A DNA stretch of 64,000 nt from Acidimicrobiaceae bacterium (GCA_016722025.1 JADKGZ010000016.1:62001-126000); one strand, 5' to 3'. Counted from the first letter of the stretch, positions 24,642 to 35,765 are shown. Numbers and translations are program-made. Notes: a model not told the origin generated them from the sequence alone.

Positions 24642-25912
24642 GGCAGCTCCACGCTCACGACCGTAGGCCCACCGGGCGGGCTGGCGATGCGCAACCGGCC
24701 CTCGACCCCGGCGACACGATCGCGCAACCCGCGCAATCCGCCGCCGGCCGCGTCGGTGGCACCGCCGCCACCGTCGTCGTGCACCTCGATCAGCAGGTGA
24801 TCGTCGACCTCCACGAGGCGCACCAGCGCGCTGCGCGCGTGGCTGTGCTTGGCCACGTTGGTGAGTGCTTCCGCCACCACGAAGTACGCCGTCGCCTCGA
24901 CAGCGGGCGGCAGGCGCCGAGGCAGGTCGCTGTGCAGCTCGACGGGAACCGGGCAACGCGCGATGAGCGCCGAGACCGCCGCGTCGAGACCGCGATCCGT
25001 GAGCACCGCGGGGTGGATGCCGCGTACCAGGTCGCGCAGCTCGACGATTGCCTGCTTGGCCTCGTCGTGAGCGAGTGCGACCATCTCCTTGGCACGTTCG
25101 TCGTCGGTGTCAGCGAGGCGTTCCTTGGCCATTCCGAGGTTCATCGCCAAGCTCACCAGCCGCTGCTGGGCGCCGTCGTGCAGGTCGCGCTCGATGCGGC
25201 GCAGCTCGCTGGCCGACGACTCGACCGAGGCCTCACGGCTCACCTCCAACTCGCTCACGCGCTGCTGCAGCTGCTCCTCGGCATTGGCCGCGAGCAGGCT
25301 TCGCGCCAGCGCGACATCGGCCGCGGCGATGCCATGGATCACCCGCGGCACGACGGCCAACAGCAGCAGACCCACCAGCCCGGCTCCGAGCGAGAGGAGC
25401 CCCAACGGCCACTCCCCTGGCTCGTAGGTCACCCCGTCGAGGTCGAACGCGGGCGGCGGATCGGCCAGCCAACCCCACAGTGGCAGCGTTGCCATCGAGA
25501 GCGTGACCGACCAGATCACGACCGTGGCGGTGAAGGTGATGACACCCCATGGCAGCATCAGCAACCCGTAGGCGAGGCCGCGCCAACCCGGCCGATCGGC
25601 AAGTGCCTGCTTGGCCCGCTGCCACAGCCCACCGTGCCACTGGAGCGGGGCATGCGCGGGAAGCGCCACACCCAGCAGCGCGGCGACTCGTGCGCGCTCG
25701 ACCGAGCCGATGACACGGCCGCCGACCACGGTGGCAACCAGTAGTGGCACGCCGATGAGCGTGACCATCAGGCCAACGCTGAGCGACAGCATCGTGACGA
25801 CCGCGGTGAACAGCCCGATGCCGACCACGAGGTCGGCCAGCAGGTGCACCGACTCCTTCCACACTCGACCGCGAGCGAGCGGCCCGTACCACTTCTTCAG
25901 CAGGGCGGCCAT
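24629..25912 (-). CDS. Membrane sensor histidine kinase (HisKA_3 type)
   Basis: 427 residues from ATG 25912. Four hydrophobic segments lie in residues 20-215 (for example VGLMVTLIGVPLLVATVVGG and LGLLSLGAGLVGLLLLAV), forming a putative membrane sensor domain. The dimerisation/phosphoacceptor motif is RRIERDLHDGAQQRLVSLAM, and the ATPase has EALTNVAKHS (N box) and GGGLRGLRDRV (G box). It autophosphorylates the histidine and passes phosphate to the next-encoded regulator. The ATG overlaps the MMPL stop (TGATG). Confidence 0.93.
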   Translation of the reverse strand: MAALLKKWYGPLARGRVWKESVHLLADLVVGIGLFTAVVTMLSLSVGLMVTLIGVPLLVATVVGGRVIGSVERARVAALLGVALPAHAPLQWHGGLWQRAKQALADRPGWRGLAYGLLMLPWGVITFTATVVIWSVTLSMATLPLWGWLADPPPAFDLDGVTYEPGEWPLGLLSLGAGLVGLLLLAVVPRVIHGIAAADVALARSLLAANAEEQLQQRVSELEVSREASVESSASELRRIERDLHDGAQQRLVSLAMNLGMAKERLADTDDERAKEMVALAHDEAKQAIVELRDLVRGIHPAVLTDRGLDAAVSALIARCPVPVELHSDLPRRLPPAVEATAYFVVAEALTNVAKHSHARSALVRLVEVDDHLLIEVHDDGGGGATDAAGGGLRGLRDRVAGVEGRLRIASPPGGPTVVSVELPCGS

Positions 25913-28038
25913 CACCGCACCTCGACCAGCGCACGAGCCGGCGCGACTGGCGTCGGCGGGTCGCTGACGTGCACTTGCGGCAGCATTCGGCCCAGGCGCC
26001 GCGGCAACCACCAGTTGCGATCGCCGAGCAGCTCCATGGTGGCGGGCACCAACACCATGCGCACCACCGTGGCGTCGAGCAGCACGGCCACGGCCAGCCC
26101 GAGACCGATCAGTTTGATCGCGCGGAGATCGCCGAGGACGAAGGTGCCGAACACGCACACCATGATGGCAGCGGCCGCGGTGATCACACGCGCCGTGCTG
26201 GCCAGGCCCTCGACCACCGCCCGGCTGTTGCTCTCGCCGCGATCCACACGCTCCTTCACCGACGACAGCAGGAAGACCTCGTAGTCCATCGAAAGGCCGA
26301 ACACGATCGCGAACAACATCATCGGCGCCCACGGCTCGATCGGGGCCCCTTCCTCCACCCCCACGATCCAACCCAGCCAGCCCCACTGGAACACCGCCAC
26401 CAGCACGCCGTACGCGGCGCCGATGGAGAGCAGGTTCAGCAGCACCGCCTTCAACGGCACGAGCAGCGAGCGGAAGACCACCATCAGCAACAGGAAGCTG
26501 AGCAGCAGCACTGCGCCGATGAAGATGGGCAGCCGTGACGACATCTGCTCGGCGAAGTCGACGTCGCCGGCCGTTTGCCCACCCACGTGGGCGACAACAC
26601 CGCTGGCGGGGATGACATCGGTACGCAGCTGGTGCACCAGCGCGGCGGTGCGCTCGTCCTGCGGGCCGGTGGTCGGTACCACGGTGATGACGGCGATCCT
26701 TCCCGCCGGCACGGTGTACACGTCGTCGATGGCCGCCACTCCGGGCGTGGCGGCAATCGCGCCGGCGAGACGCGCAGCGGCCGAGGGGTCGCCGTCGAGC
26801 CTCGCCACCACCAGCAAGGGCCCGTTGTAGCCGGCGCCGAAACCGTCGGCCAGCGTGTCGTAGGCGGCTCTGGTGGTGCTGCTTCGTGGGTCGTTGCCGG
26901 CATCGGCCGACGCGAACCGCATCGCGAACGCCGGCACGACCAGCGCCCCCAGCAGGCCCAGCCCGGCAACCGCGCAGGCGACGGGGTGGCGCTGCACGAA
27001 CCGGCTCCACCGATGCCAGCCGGATTCGCCGGCGCGCTCGTCGCGACGGTGGATCGACAACCTGTCGATGTTGCGGCCCACGAACCCCAGTGAGGCCGGC
27101 AGCAACGTGACGGCGGCAAGCACCGCCACCATCACCGCCGAAGAGGTACCCAGTGCCAACCCGTTCAAGAACGACAGCCCCATCAGCAGCATCCCCAGCA
27201 ACGAGATCATCACCGTGACACCAGCGAACACCACCGCCCGGCCGGCGGTGTCGATCGCCTCCATCGTGGCGGCGAACGGGTCGCCGGTGCGGCGCAGTGC
27301 CTCGCGGTAGCGAGTGACGATGAACAGCGCGTAGTCGATGCCCACGCCGAGACCCACCATCGAGGCAACCTGCACGGTGAAGTCGGGAGTGTCGACCGCC
27401 GCGGACCACAGTTGCACGCCCCCGAGACCGATCGCGATGCCGAACAGCGCGGTGACGATGGGCAGACCCGCCGCCACCAGCGAACCGAACGAGATCAGCA
27501 GGATGACCACCGCCGCGAGCAGACCGAACACCTCGGTGGTCGGCACGCCTCCGTTCTGGAAGCGGTAGCCGCCGTACTCCACCGTCGTGCCGTCCGCTGC
27601 CAGCGCAGCACGTTGCTCGAGCAGCTGATCGACCACACCTTCGTCGTTCTTGGCGAGCGCGATCGTCGCCACACCCACATCACCGTCGGCCGACAGGTGC
27701 AGGTCGGTCACTCGGCGCGGGCTGCTCAGCACCGACGGCATCGCGTCAACGCGATCGAGGAATCCGTCGATGCGCGCGGCCACGCCTGCGTCGGCCAGGC
27801 CCGCCGGGTCGGCGAACACCACCCGCACGATGTCACCTTCGATGTTGTTGTCGCCGGGCGACTCGCGCAACAGCAACTCGTACGCACGGTCGCTGTCGGT
27901 GCCGGGCAAGCGACCATTGCTCGCGAACTCGCCACCGCTCGCGGACGCGGCGAAGGAGATGCCGACCACGGCTGCTACCCAGATGAGCAGCGTGAGTCGA
28001 CGGTGGCGGTACGAGGCGGCGGCGAGTTGGCGGAGCAT
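25912..28038 (-). CDS. MMPL-family RND transporter
   Basis: 708 residues from ATG 28038 (MLRQLAAASYRHRRLTLLIW). The duplicated RND plan is clear: helix 1, a ~130-residue exterior loop, helices 2-6 with VGLGVGIDYALFIVTRYREAL, then helix 7, a second loop and helices 8-12 with FGLSMDYEVFLLSSVKER. The Asp-Tyr pairs are the proton-relay residues. Actinobacterial members export lipids or drugs. It is the first gene of a minus-strand operon with a two-component system, and a palindrome precedes it. Confidence 0.93.
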   Translation of the reverse strand: MLRQLAAASYRHRRLTLLIWVAAVVGISFAASASGGEFASNGRLPGTDSDRAYELLLRESPGDNNIEGDIVRVVFADPAGLADAGVAARIDGFLDRVDAMPSVLSSPRRVTDLHLSADGDVGVATIALAKNDEGVVDQLLEQRAALAADGTTVEYGGYRFQNGGVPTTEVFGLLAAVVILLISFGSLVAAGLPIVTALFGIAIGLGGVQLWSAAVDTPDFTVQVASMVGLGVGIDYALFIVTRYREALRRTGDPFAATMEAIDTAGRAVVFAGVTVMISLLGMLLMGLSFLNGLALGTSSAVMVAVLAAVTLLPASLGFVGRNIDRLSIHRRDERAGESGWHRWSRFVQRHPVACAVAGLGLLGALVVPAFAMRFASADAGNDPRSSTTRAAYDTLADGFGAGYNGPLLVVARLDGDPSAAARLAGAIAATPGVAAIDDVYTVPAGRIAVITVVPTTGPQDERTAALVHQLRTDVIPASGVVAHVGGQTAGDVDFAEQMSSRLPIFIGAVLLLSFLLLMVVFRSLLVPLKAVLLNLLSIGAAYGVLVAVFQWGWLGWIVGVEEGAPIEPWAPMMLFAIVFGLSMDYEVFLLSSVKERVDRGESNSRAVVEGLASTARVITAAAAIMVCVFGTFVLGDLRAIKLIGLGLAVAVLLDATVVRMVLVPATMELLGDRNWWLPRRLGRMLPQVHVSDPPTPVAPARALVEVR

Positions 28039-28095
28039 GTCTCCACGATGACGATGCGCGGCGCTCGGCACCATCCGGGCTGCTGGCATGTGCAC

Positions 28096-28113
28096 GGTAG
28101 GGCTTGCCCTACC
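28096..28113 (-). promoter_or_regulatory. 18-bp palindrome upstream of the MMPL-kinase-regulator operon
   Basis: GGTAGGGC-TT-GCCCTACC is a perfect inverted repeat with 8-bp arms, 58-75 bp upstream of the MMPL start. LuxR-type regulators bind such dyads, so this is a candidate site for the operon's own response regulator. It could instead be a short terminator for the upstream mttB-like gene, but it starts 17 bp after that stop and has no T-run. Confidence 0.5.
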
Positions 28114-28129
28114 CCGCGTCGACGGCTGA

Positions 28130-29637
28130 TCAGCGGCTCAGCACTTCCTTGCGGTGCGCGACGAACTCGACCAGCTCGTCGTCGATGGCCGCATCGAGGG
28201 TTGGCGACACCGACTCGTCGAGCAGTTGGCGCCAGATGCGATGTGCCCGCTCGGTCGTGTCCGGTGAGCCGCTCTCGGCCCACGTCTCGAAGTTGCGCCA
28301 ATCGCTGACCAGCGGTGAGTAGAAGGCGTGCTCGTAGCGCTCGAGCGTGTGCGGTGAGCCGAAGAAGTGGCCGCCAGGGCCAACGGCACCGATGGCCTCG
28401 AGGCCCAGCGAGGCGTCGTCGACTTCGATCGGCTGCAGGTAGGAGGCCATCATCTGCAGCATCTCGGCATCGATGATCAGCTTCTCGAAGCTGGCCGTGA
28501 GCCCTCCCTCCAGCCACCCGGCAGCGTGGTTGACCAGGTTGGCGCCGCCCATCACGGCGCCCCACAGCGACATCGCGCTCTCGTACGCGGCTTGTGCATC
28601 GACCGCGTTGGACGTGGTGGTGTTCGACGACCTGAACGGCAGGCCGTACCGGCGAGCCAGTTGGCCGCTGGCCTGGGCCGCCTTCGTGTACTCCGGCGTG
28701 CCGAAGGCAGGCGAGCCGCTGCGCATGTCGACGTTGGAGGTGAACGAGCCGTACATCATCGGTGCGCCAGGTCGTACCAACTGGATGAGGGTGCCCACCG
28801 CCAACATCTCGGCGTTCTGCAGCGCCAGTGCACCGGCCAGGGTGGCGGGAGCCATTGCACCGGCCAGCGTGAAGGGCGTCACGCACACCGCTTGCCGGCG
28901 CCGGCGAGCTCGATCAACCCTTCCGCCATCGGGATGTCGAGCGTGAGCGGTGTGTTCGTGTTGACGATGGTCAGCAATGCCGGCGCAGCCGCAAGGCCGT
29001 CGCGATCGGTGCCCAACGCGATGGCCGCCATGTCGATGCAGTCGGCGGCGCGGTCGCGCCCGAGTGCGATGCCCTGCCAGTTCTTGTCGAGCAGCCGGAT
29101 CAGCGACAGGCACAGATCGAGGTGGCGGGTCTCGGGCGCGAGGTCCATCGCCTCGAACGGGCCACCACCCTCCTGCTGGATGACGTCGAGCGCCTGGATG
29201 ACGCGCAGGTACTCGGCCTGCTCCGCGTGCGAACCGGGCCGCCGCCCCCGCTCGGCATCGCTGGCGAAGGCCGGGCCACCCACCGAGGTGAACACCACGT
29301 GGCGACCGCCGATGGTGAGATCGCGAGCGGGGTTTCGCGCGCGGAGCACGAACGACGACGGGGCTCTGGCCACCATCTCCTCGACCAGTTCCGGGTCGAA
29401 GCGCACCATCAGATCGTCGACCACGCAGCCGGCTTCGGCCAGCAGCCGGCGCGCTGGCGGGTGCAGCACGCGCATGCCGGTGGTGTGCAGCAGGGTCAGT
29501 GATGCACGGTGAACGTGCTCGACGTGGTCGTCGGAGAGCATCCGGATCGGCTCGTAGGGGTTCACCACGGCACGCCACGGCGCAGGCCGGGCACCACTGG
29601 CGGTGCGCCGCCCGCGCGCCCTGTTCTCCCTGCTCAC
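28130..29637 (-). CDS. Trimethylamine methyltransferase (MttB) family protein, one frameshift
   Basis: About 502 residues from GTG 29637 (VSRENRARGRRTASG), matching the usual basic N-terminus. The frame ends at a TGA near 28885, and the protein continues in another frame to 28130; restoring one base in GCCGGCAAG gives AGAGQAVCVTPFTLAGAMAP, a well-conserved family block. Other family blocks: VFTSVGGPAFASD, TSNVDMRSGSPAFGTPEY, GAVGPGGHFFGS. Most homologues lack pyrrolysine and demethylate glycine betaine-like compounds to a corrinoid protein; no corrinoid protein is encoded nearby. Confidence 0.82.
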
Positions 29638-29751
29638 GCCGGCAACCGTACCCCGGTGTCGGGCCGCCGCCGGGCATCGAGGCAGGCGCGTAGAACCGCG
29701 AAAGGTCAAGAAACCGTAAGGTCGGCCACCGCCGATGCCGAAGAACAGACC

Positions 29752-30843
29752 ATGACCCGACTTCATCGAGCCATTGCCACAGCTGCTCTCACGGTAGCCA
29801 TCGGGGCCGTTGCCGTGGTGGATACAGCGTACGCAGGCCCTGCTGCCCCTGCCAACGTGGCCGCCAGCCCGCAGGTCTACGTGGTGCAAGCCGGCGACTA
29901 CCTCTCGGGCATCGCCGAGCGCATGGGCGTGAAGATGTCGGCGTTGCTGGCAGCGAACAAGCTCGTCGTCACCAGCCTCATCTACCCGGGCATGCAGTTG
30001 ATCGTGCCCGAAGGTGGCAAGGTGCCCGGCGCCGCCGCCGCACCCGCCGCCGCGGCCGCCGCGGTGTACACGGTGAAGTCCGGTGACTCCCTGTCGGGCA
30101 TCGCTGCTCGCATGAAGGTGAAGCTGAGCGCACTGCTGGCCACCAACAAGCTCACGGCCACCAGCGTCATCCACCCCGGCAGCACGTTGGTGGTGCCCGC
30201 TGGTGGCTCACTGCCTGCAGCTGCTGCCCCGGCGGCGACGCCGAGCGCGGCCCCCGCTGCTACTGCGCAGTACGTGGTGCGTTCGGGCGACTACCTCTCC
30301 GGCATCGCACCGGCCCTGGGTGTGAAGCTCTCCGCGCTGCTGGCGGCGAACAAGCTGACCGTGAACAGCCTCATCTACCCCGGCATGCTCCTCAACGTGC
30401 CGGCCGGTGGCAAGTTGCCGGCGGTCGCCGCCACCAACGCTGCGGCCGGCACCTCCACGACCGACAGCCGCATCGCGAAGGTGCTCGCCTTCGCACAGGC
30501 GCAGCTGGGCGAGCCGTACAAGTTCAACGCGGCCGGCCCCGACAGCTGGGACTGCAGCGGCCTGACGATGGCGGCCTACGCCGAGATCGGCATCTCACTG
30601 CCCCACTACAGCGGCGCTCAGGTCGAATACGGCACGGCTGTGGACCGCGCCACGCAGGCGATCAAGGCCGGCGATCTCATCTTCCTCGAGTCGTCGGTGG
30701 GCTCGGGTGTCATCAACCACGTGGGCATCGCGATCAACTCGACGCAATGGATCCAGGCGCCGCGTAGTGGCGACGTCGTGCGCGTGGGCAGCATCCCGTC
30801 GACTCGTGTGATCGCCATTCGCCGGCTGGTGTCGACGGGCTGA
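29752..30843 (+). CDS. Secreted NlpC/P60 peptidoglycan hydrolase with three LysM domains
   Basis: 363 residues from ATG 29752. A signal peptide (MTRLHRAIATAALTVAIGAV...AYAGPA) is followed by three LysM repeats at about 42-87, 103-148 and 173-218, each with VQAGDYLSGIA-like starts and SxIxPGxxLxVP ends, separated by Ala/Pro linkers. The C-terminal NlpC/P60 domain has the catalytic Cys 268 (WDCSGLT) and His 323 (INHVGIAI). It should cut stem peptides in the cell wall. It is divergent from the mttB-like gene. Confidence 0.93.
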   Translation: MTRLHRAIATAALTVAIGAVAVVDTAYAGPAAPANVAASPQVYVVQAGDYLSGIAERMGVKMSALLAANKLVVTSLIYPGMQLIVPEGGKVPGAAAAPAAAAAAVYTVKSGDSLSGIAARMKVKLSALLATNKLTATSVIHPGSTLVVPAGGSLPAAAAPAATPSAAPAATAQYVVRSGDYLSGIAPALGVKLSALLAANKLTVNSLIYPGMLLNVPAGGKLPAVAATNAAAGTSTTDSRIAKVLAFAQAQLGEPYKFNAAGPDSWDCSGLTMAAYAEIGISLPHYSGAQVEYGTAVDRATQAIKAGDLIFLESSVGSGVINHVGIAINSTQWIQAPRSGDVVRVGSIPSTRVIAIRRLVSTG

Positions 30844-30870
30844 GCGCCCGCCGCAGGGTGGCGACGCCGC

Positions 30871-31242
30871 TTAGCGCACTGCCATCAGGTCGACGACGAA
30901 CACGAGGGTCTCTCCGCCCTTGATGGCGCCACCGGCGCCGCGGCTGCCGTAGCCGAGGTCGGGGGGAATGGTGAGCTTGCGCCGGCCACCCACCTTCATC
31001 CCCTTGACGCCTCGATCCCAGCCTTCGATCACTTCTCGTGCACCGAGACGGAAGTCGAAGGTGTCGCCGCGGTTCCAGCTGGCGTCGAACTCTTGGCCGT
31101 TGCTCCAGGCAACGCCCACGTAGTGCACGATGACCCGCTTGCCGATGACGGCTTCGTCGCCCTCACCGACGATCTGGTCGTCGATGAGCAGTTCGGCGGG
31201 CGGCTCGCCCTCGGGAATGGTGATGACAGGTTTTTCGGCCAT
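30871..31242 (-). CDS. FKBP-type peptidyl-prolyl cis-trans isomerase
   Basis: 123 residues from ATG 31242. Single FKBP domain without signal peptide: GKRVIVHYVGVAWSNGQEFDASW, EVIEGWDRGVKGMKVGGRRKL and PPDLGYGSRGAGGAIKGGETL, with the active-site Trp, Tyr and Phe in place. A cytoplasmic folding catalyst. It ends just after, and in the same direction as, the restriction-modification operon. Confidence 0.95.
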   Translation of the reverse strand: MAEKPVITIPEGEPPAELLIDDQIVGEGDEAVIGKRVIVHYVGVAWSNGQEFDASWNRGDTFDFRLGAREVIEGWDRGVKGMKVGGRRKLTIPPDLGYGSRGAGGAIKGGETLVFVVDLMAVR

Positions 31243-31258
31243 CGCGCCACGCTAGCTC

Positions 31259-34200
31259 TCAGGCCCAGGGTCTCGGCATCGTTCGAGGTGTGGCGGCGGC
31301 TTTCGTCAACGCGTTGATGGTGGCGAAGAGGCGGTCGAGATCGGCTCCGGGGAACAGGGCTTCCGGGCCGGTGGGGGCAACGCTGTCGTAGGGGCTTTCG
31401 TAGACCCGGGCAGCGTCGACGACGCCGTGTTCGGTGAGCTCGTCGATGATCAGGGTGACGAACTTGATCTGGTTCTTGCTGTAGCGCTTGTCGTCGAGGA
31501 ACTCGGCGAAGGCAGCCTTGGCGGCAGCGCGGTCGAGGCCGACGAGCGAGCGGATGAACAGCCCGAAGCTGCCGGCGTTCCTGCTGGCCTGTTCGAAGGT
31601 GTCGTCGTTGCCGATGCCGGCGGCGACGAGAATGCGTTGCAGCTCGTCGATGTCGGCGGCCGTGAGCGGCTCGCCCGAGCGAACCTTGGCGACGGCAGCT
31701 TCGGCGAGGTGCTCCTTCAGGAAGTGTTCGGCCTTCTTGCGGAACTGGGCGAACTCGGCGCTGGCGACCGACCCGCCGATGCCGGGCAGCTCGACCTCGG
31801 TGCCGTCGCCGAGCTGGTCGTTGAAGTTGGTGTAGACGATCGACTTCTTGGTGCGTTCGATCAGCGGCACCAGCAACCGCAGCCGGCGGCGCACCTGCTC
31901 GAGCATCGAGTAGGTGACGTCGACCCACCACTCGTCGTGCTGCATCGCCTGCAGCAGCTCCAGCTCGGCGGCGATCGCGGGAATGGTCTGCTGGTCCTCC
32001 AGCAGGCCTGCGATCTGGATGAGCACGCGCCGCTGGCGGTCGAATGGCTCGCCGCGCAGCAGGCCGAGTTGTGTGTTGAGCACCAGTACGTCGAAGCGTT
32101 TCGCGTCTTCGTGCTCGGGTTCCAGCTGGGTGGGCAGCTTGGCCACGCGGTCGGCCAGCGCGGCCAGGTCACCCACCGACAACGTCGCCCACGACGCGCC
32201 GTCGCGGAAGCGTTCGATCAGTTGCAGGTGCGGCCGCACGAGGAAGTTGCCCGCGTTCATCGACTCGATCGCAGCCCGCAACACGTCGGCCAACTCGGCC
32301 CGCTCGGCGGCGCCGGCCTTCAGCGCATCGAACGTCTGGATCAGTTCCAGGCGGGCCTTGAAGATCTGCTCGCTCAACGGTGCGCCCGCGGCGCCGTCGG
32401 CGGGCAGCAGGGTCTGGCTGAAGAACTCGAGGTTCTGGCAGAAGTCGAACACGCGGAACTCGGTCTTGTCGTCGCCGGGGCCGAACAGGTCGGGGCACAG
32501 GCGGGTGCCGCGGCCGATCATCTGCCAGAACTTGGTCTTGGAGCGGACCATCTTGAAGAACACCAGGTTCACGACCTCGGGCACGTCGATGCCGGTGTCG
32601 AGCATGTCGACCGAGATGGCGATGTGCGGCGCCTTGTCCTTGTTGGAGAAGTCGTCGATCAGGCCCTGCCCGTACTTCACGCTGTGGGTGATCACGCGGG
32701 CGAAGTTGCCGGCGTCGAGCTGCGGGTAGTTGACGATGAACCGCTCGTAGATGTAGTCGGCGTGGCGCTGGTTCTTGGCGAAGATGATCGTCTTACCCAG
32801 CCGGTCGCCGCCGGCCACGTGCAGGCCCTTGGTCATGAGGTGCTCCAGGACCTTGTCGACGGTGTCCTCGTTGAACAGCCACTTGTTGAACTTGGCGGCG
32901 CCCACCTCGTCGGGCGGGTCGAGCGGGTTGCCCTCGTCGTCCTCGCCCCATTCCAGCTCGTCCCACTCGTCCTTCTCGTCCTCGGAGAGTTCGTCGTAGC
33001 GGATGCCTTCGCGCACGAACTTCGCGGCACCGACACACCACGCGGTGGCACCAGGAACCCGTCGGCCACCGCTTCGTCCAGCGAGTAGGCGTCGGTGGGC
33101 ACACCGGTCTCCAGGTCGAACAGCTCGTAGGTGTTCGTGTCCACCTCGTCCTTGGGGGTGGCGGTCAGGCCCACCAGGTACGAGTCGAAGTAGTCGAAGA
33201 TGCCGCGGTACTTGCGGTACACCGACCGGTGCGCCTCGTCGATCACCACCAGGTCGAAGTACCCCGCCCCGAAGCGGCGGGTGCCATCGGCGCGCCTCGT
33301 CGATCTTGCCGACCATCGTCTGATAGGTCGACACGTACACCCGGCCGTCCTCGTCGCCCTCGGTCACCAGGTTCACCGGGGCGGATGCGGGCAGGTGCGC
33401 CTTGAACGCGTTCACCGCCTGGTTCACCAGCGCAGTGCGGTCCGCCAGGAACAGCACCCGCTTCACCCAGTTGGCCCGCATCAACAGATCGGCCAAGGCG
33501 ATCACCGTGCGGGTCTTGCCGGCACCCGTCGCCATCACGACCAGCGCCTTGCGCTGCTGGTCGTGCTCGAAGTGCTCGGCGATCGCACGGATCGCCCGCT
33601 CCTGGTAGTAGCGCTCGACGATCGGCGGTTCATCTGCGCGCGGCCAGGGCGACCGGGCGGTGCGGCGCTGGACCAGCAGCTCCAACTCATCCTGGGTGAA
33701 GGAACCCTGCACCTGCCGCGGCGGGTAGCCGCGGTGTCGTCCCAGAGCCAGTGCTCGTACCCGTTGGTGTAGAAGATCACCGGCCGCCGCCCGGTCTCTG
33801 CTCCAGGCAGTCGGCATACAGCTTGGCCTGCTGCTGCCCGGTGGCCGGCGAGACCATCGTCTTCTTCGCCTCCACCAATGCCAACGGCCGCCCGTCGTCG
33901 CCCCACAGCACGTAGTCCACGTAGCCGACACCCGACTGCGTGGGCATGCCGTGCACTTCGAACTCACGGTCGCGCACATGCGTCAACCGCCAGCCCGCCT
34001 CGGCCAGCAACGTGTCGATCTGGTACCGGCGGGTCTCGAACTCGCTCCAGTCGTGCGCGTCCGCAGGCACGTCCTCGGCGGCCTTCTTCGCAGCCGCGAC
34101 CGCCGCGATCAGCGCCGCCTTCTCCGCTTCCAACTGCTCGACGGTCAGGGTCAGCTCGTCGGCCCGCTGCCGCGCCAGCGCGGCCTCATCGGCCTCGATC

Positions 34201-34686
34201 GCCAGCCGATCCTCCAGCTCCTTGCGCTGCGCCAACGTGGCGCTTCCTCGGCCGCTTGGCGATCGTCAGCTGGTGAGGGTCGAACCGGGTCGACGGGTTC
34301 GGCTTTGCCCCACGCCCGTAGGTGAACGCCAACCAGAAGCAGAACTGCCACAGCGCGGACAGCACCTCCACCGCTTCCAGCTTCGACGGCGGCTTCGCAT
34401 CGTGCACCGCCCGATTGCCGGCCTTCTGGATCCGCTTCGCCACGTTGAACACATGACCGTTCTCCAACGCTTTGAACGCCGGCTCGTTCAGGTATGTGTT
34501 CAGCTGGTCGTCGTACGGCTGCGGCAACGACCGGTCGTACGCGAACACCCACTTCACACCCGACTCCAACGCCTTGCGCGCATAGATCACCGCCGGCCCC
34601 GGATCCGACAACACATGCCGCTCCGCCCACTCCGCCATCGAGAACTCATCAGGGAACTCAGCGGCAAGAAAGGCGAACTGCGACAC
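31259..34686 (-). pseudogene. hsdR: Type I restriction enzyme R subunit HsdR (EcoEI-like), about five frameshifts
   Basis: The region encodes a full-length ~1,140-residue HsdR if five indels are repaired (near 34240, 33790, 33735, 33280 and 33060). It starts at GTG 34686 with a DUF4145-like domain, then a nuclease-like segment (YVLWGDDGRPLALVEAKK), Walker A ATGAGKTRT, the DEAH box VIDEAH, LTATP, and MIGRGTRL of helicase motif VI, then a helical C-terminus. HsdR translocates and cuts unmethylated DNA with HsdM2S. From about 33,060 to 31,259 the frame is uninterrupted. The breaks may be sequencing errors or true inactivation; they cannot be told apart here. Confidence 0.8.
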
Positions 34687-34688
34687 GA

Positions 34689-35765
34689 CTACAACTCCCC
34701 CCTGAAGGCCCTCTGCTGGAGGGAGGCAAAGAGTGCATCGAGCGCCTCAGCCCTGCCCCCCGCTGTGCGTGTCGTCGCTGCGCCGATCGACTCGCCGACG
34801 CGAACTGCTCTGAGATCAAGGGGCGGACCGGATCTCGGGCACTTCGGTTCGAGGTTTGCCAGCGACGATCTCGCCGCTGCTGCCCACCATGGCGGCGACG
34901 CTGGATCGACCTCTGACTCCGGGGCCAGGCTGCGTCGGAGCGAACCAAGCAGTCGGCGTAGACCGGGCGCGATCTCGGTCGGGCAAGATAGGCTGGCACC
35001 GTGTCAGCCCTGACCTCGCGGCGAACCGACGTCGCCGGCGGAAGTCACGCTTCGACGCCAGACCCGACCCCGGCGCGGCGCAATCTGCCGGTCCGTCAGC
35101 GCCATCCCACCATTGGCTGTCCGTGGTTCGCACCGCAAGGCGCGGGCGTCGCCGACGACTCGCCCGCCTGTACCAGCCTCACGTCTGCAAAGATCCCCAA
35201 GCTAGGCGGTGGCCACCGGTGGGGTTCGCCGCGGGTCGCCGAACATGTCGATGAAGATGGCTTGGGTGAGGGAGTCGAGCTTGGCGATGGCCTGGCGGCG
35301 TTTGGCTCGGAGCAAGTCGGCGGCATCCAGCACCGCCGCAATCCGCCGCTGCTCCTCGATCGGGGGCAGCGGGATCTTGAGCGCCTATGCATCCAGCCTT
35401 TGATGCCTGCGCGGGCCCGCCCCAGTGATCCGTGCATCCACGCTCGAGAGCGGGCGCAGGTGATGCCAAGGAATCGGCGTCGGCGCCTTCGGGGATTCAG
35501 GAGGAGCATGGTCCGTTGGCCCAGCACCCCACCCCTGACCGGGCGCAATGCCCAGCTTGCGTTGCCGAAGAGCACTCGCCGCCTCGTCATCGCGACGAAC
35601 GAGCGCCTGCGGTCGATGAACTTGTCCAGCATCCGAGTCCTGGCTGCCCGCCGCCCAGACCCGACGGCCGAGGGCATCAGGCCCTCCCCGAAATGCAGCA
35701 TCCTTCGCCGGCCCAGGGCAGTCTCCAGCGACCTCGCCAATCGGCGGCCGGGCCACGCGGGTCAC
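34689..35765 (-). pseudogene. hsdS: Type I specificity subunit HsdS, heavily frameshifted
   Basis: GTG 35765 overlaps the hsdM stop and starts VTRVARPPIGEVA, a normal HsdS beginning. Pieces in different frames follow: GGVLGQRTMLLLNP (TRD1), the central conserved KIPLPPIEEQRRIAAVLDAA plus DMFGDP block at about 35215-35390, and the C-terminal ALDALFASLQQRAFRGEL ending at 34689, three bases before hsdR. HsdS recognises the split DNA target through two TRDs. At ~359 codons it is shorter than usual, and several indels and stops interrupt it. Confidence 0.7.

Noticed and set aside
24629..27409. 926-residue frame spanning the kinase and transporter
   Set aside because: The part upstream of ATG 25912 is antisense-like sequence from the MMPL gene in another frame; the kinase start is fixed by overlap with the MMPL stop.
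28880..28890. Pyrrolysine codon in the MttB-like gene
   Set aside because: The interrupting stop is TGA and arises from a one-base frameshift, not an in-frame TAG; most MttB relatives lack pyrrolysine.
29638..29751. Cyclic-di-AMP (ydaO) riboswitch before the NlpC/P60 gene
   Set aside because: The leader is only about 110 bp and does not show the conserved ydaO core.
31427..33088. 553-residue plus-strand frame inside hsdR
   Set aside because: Antisense to conserved HsdR sequence, with low-complexity Val/Leu/Gly composition; no motif.
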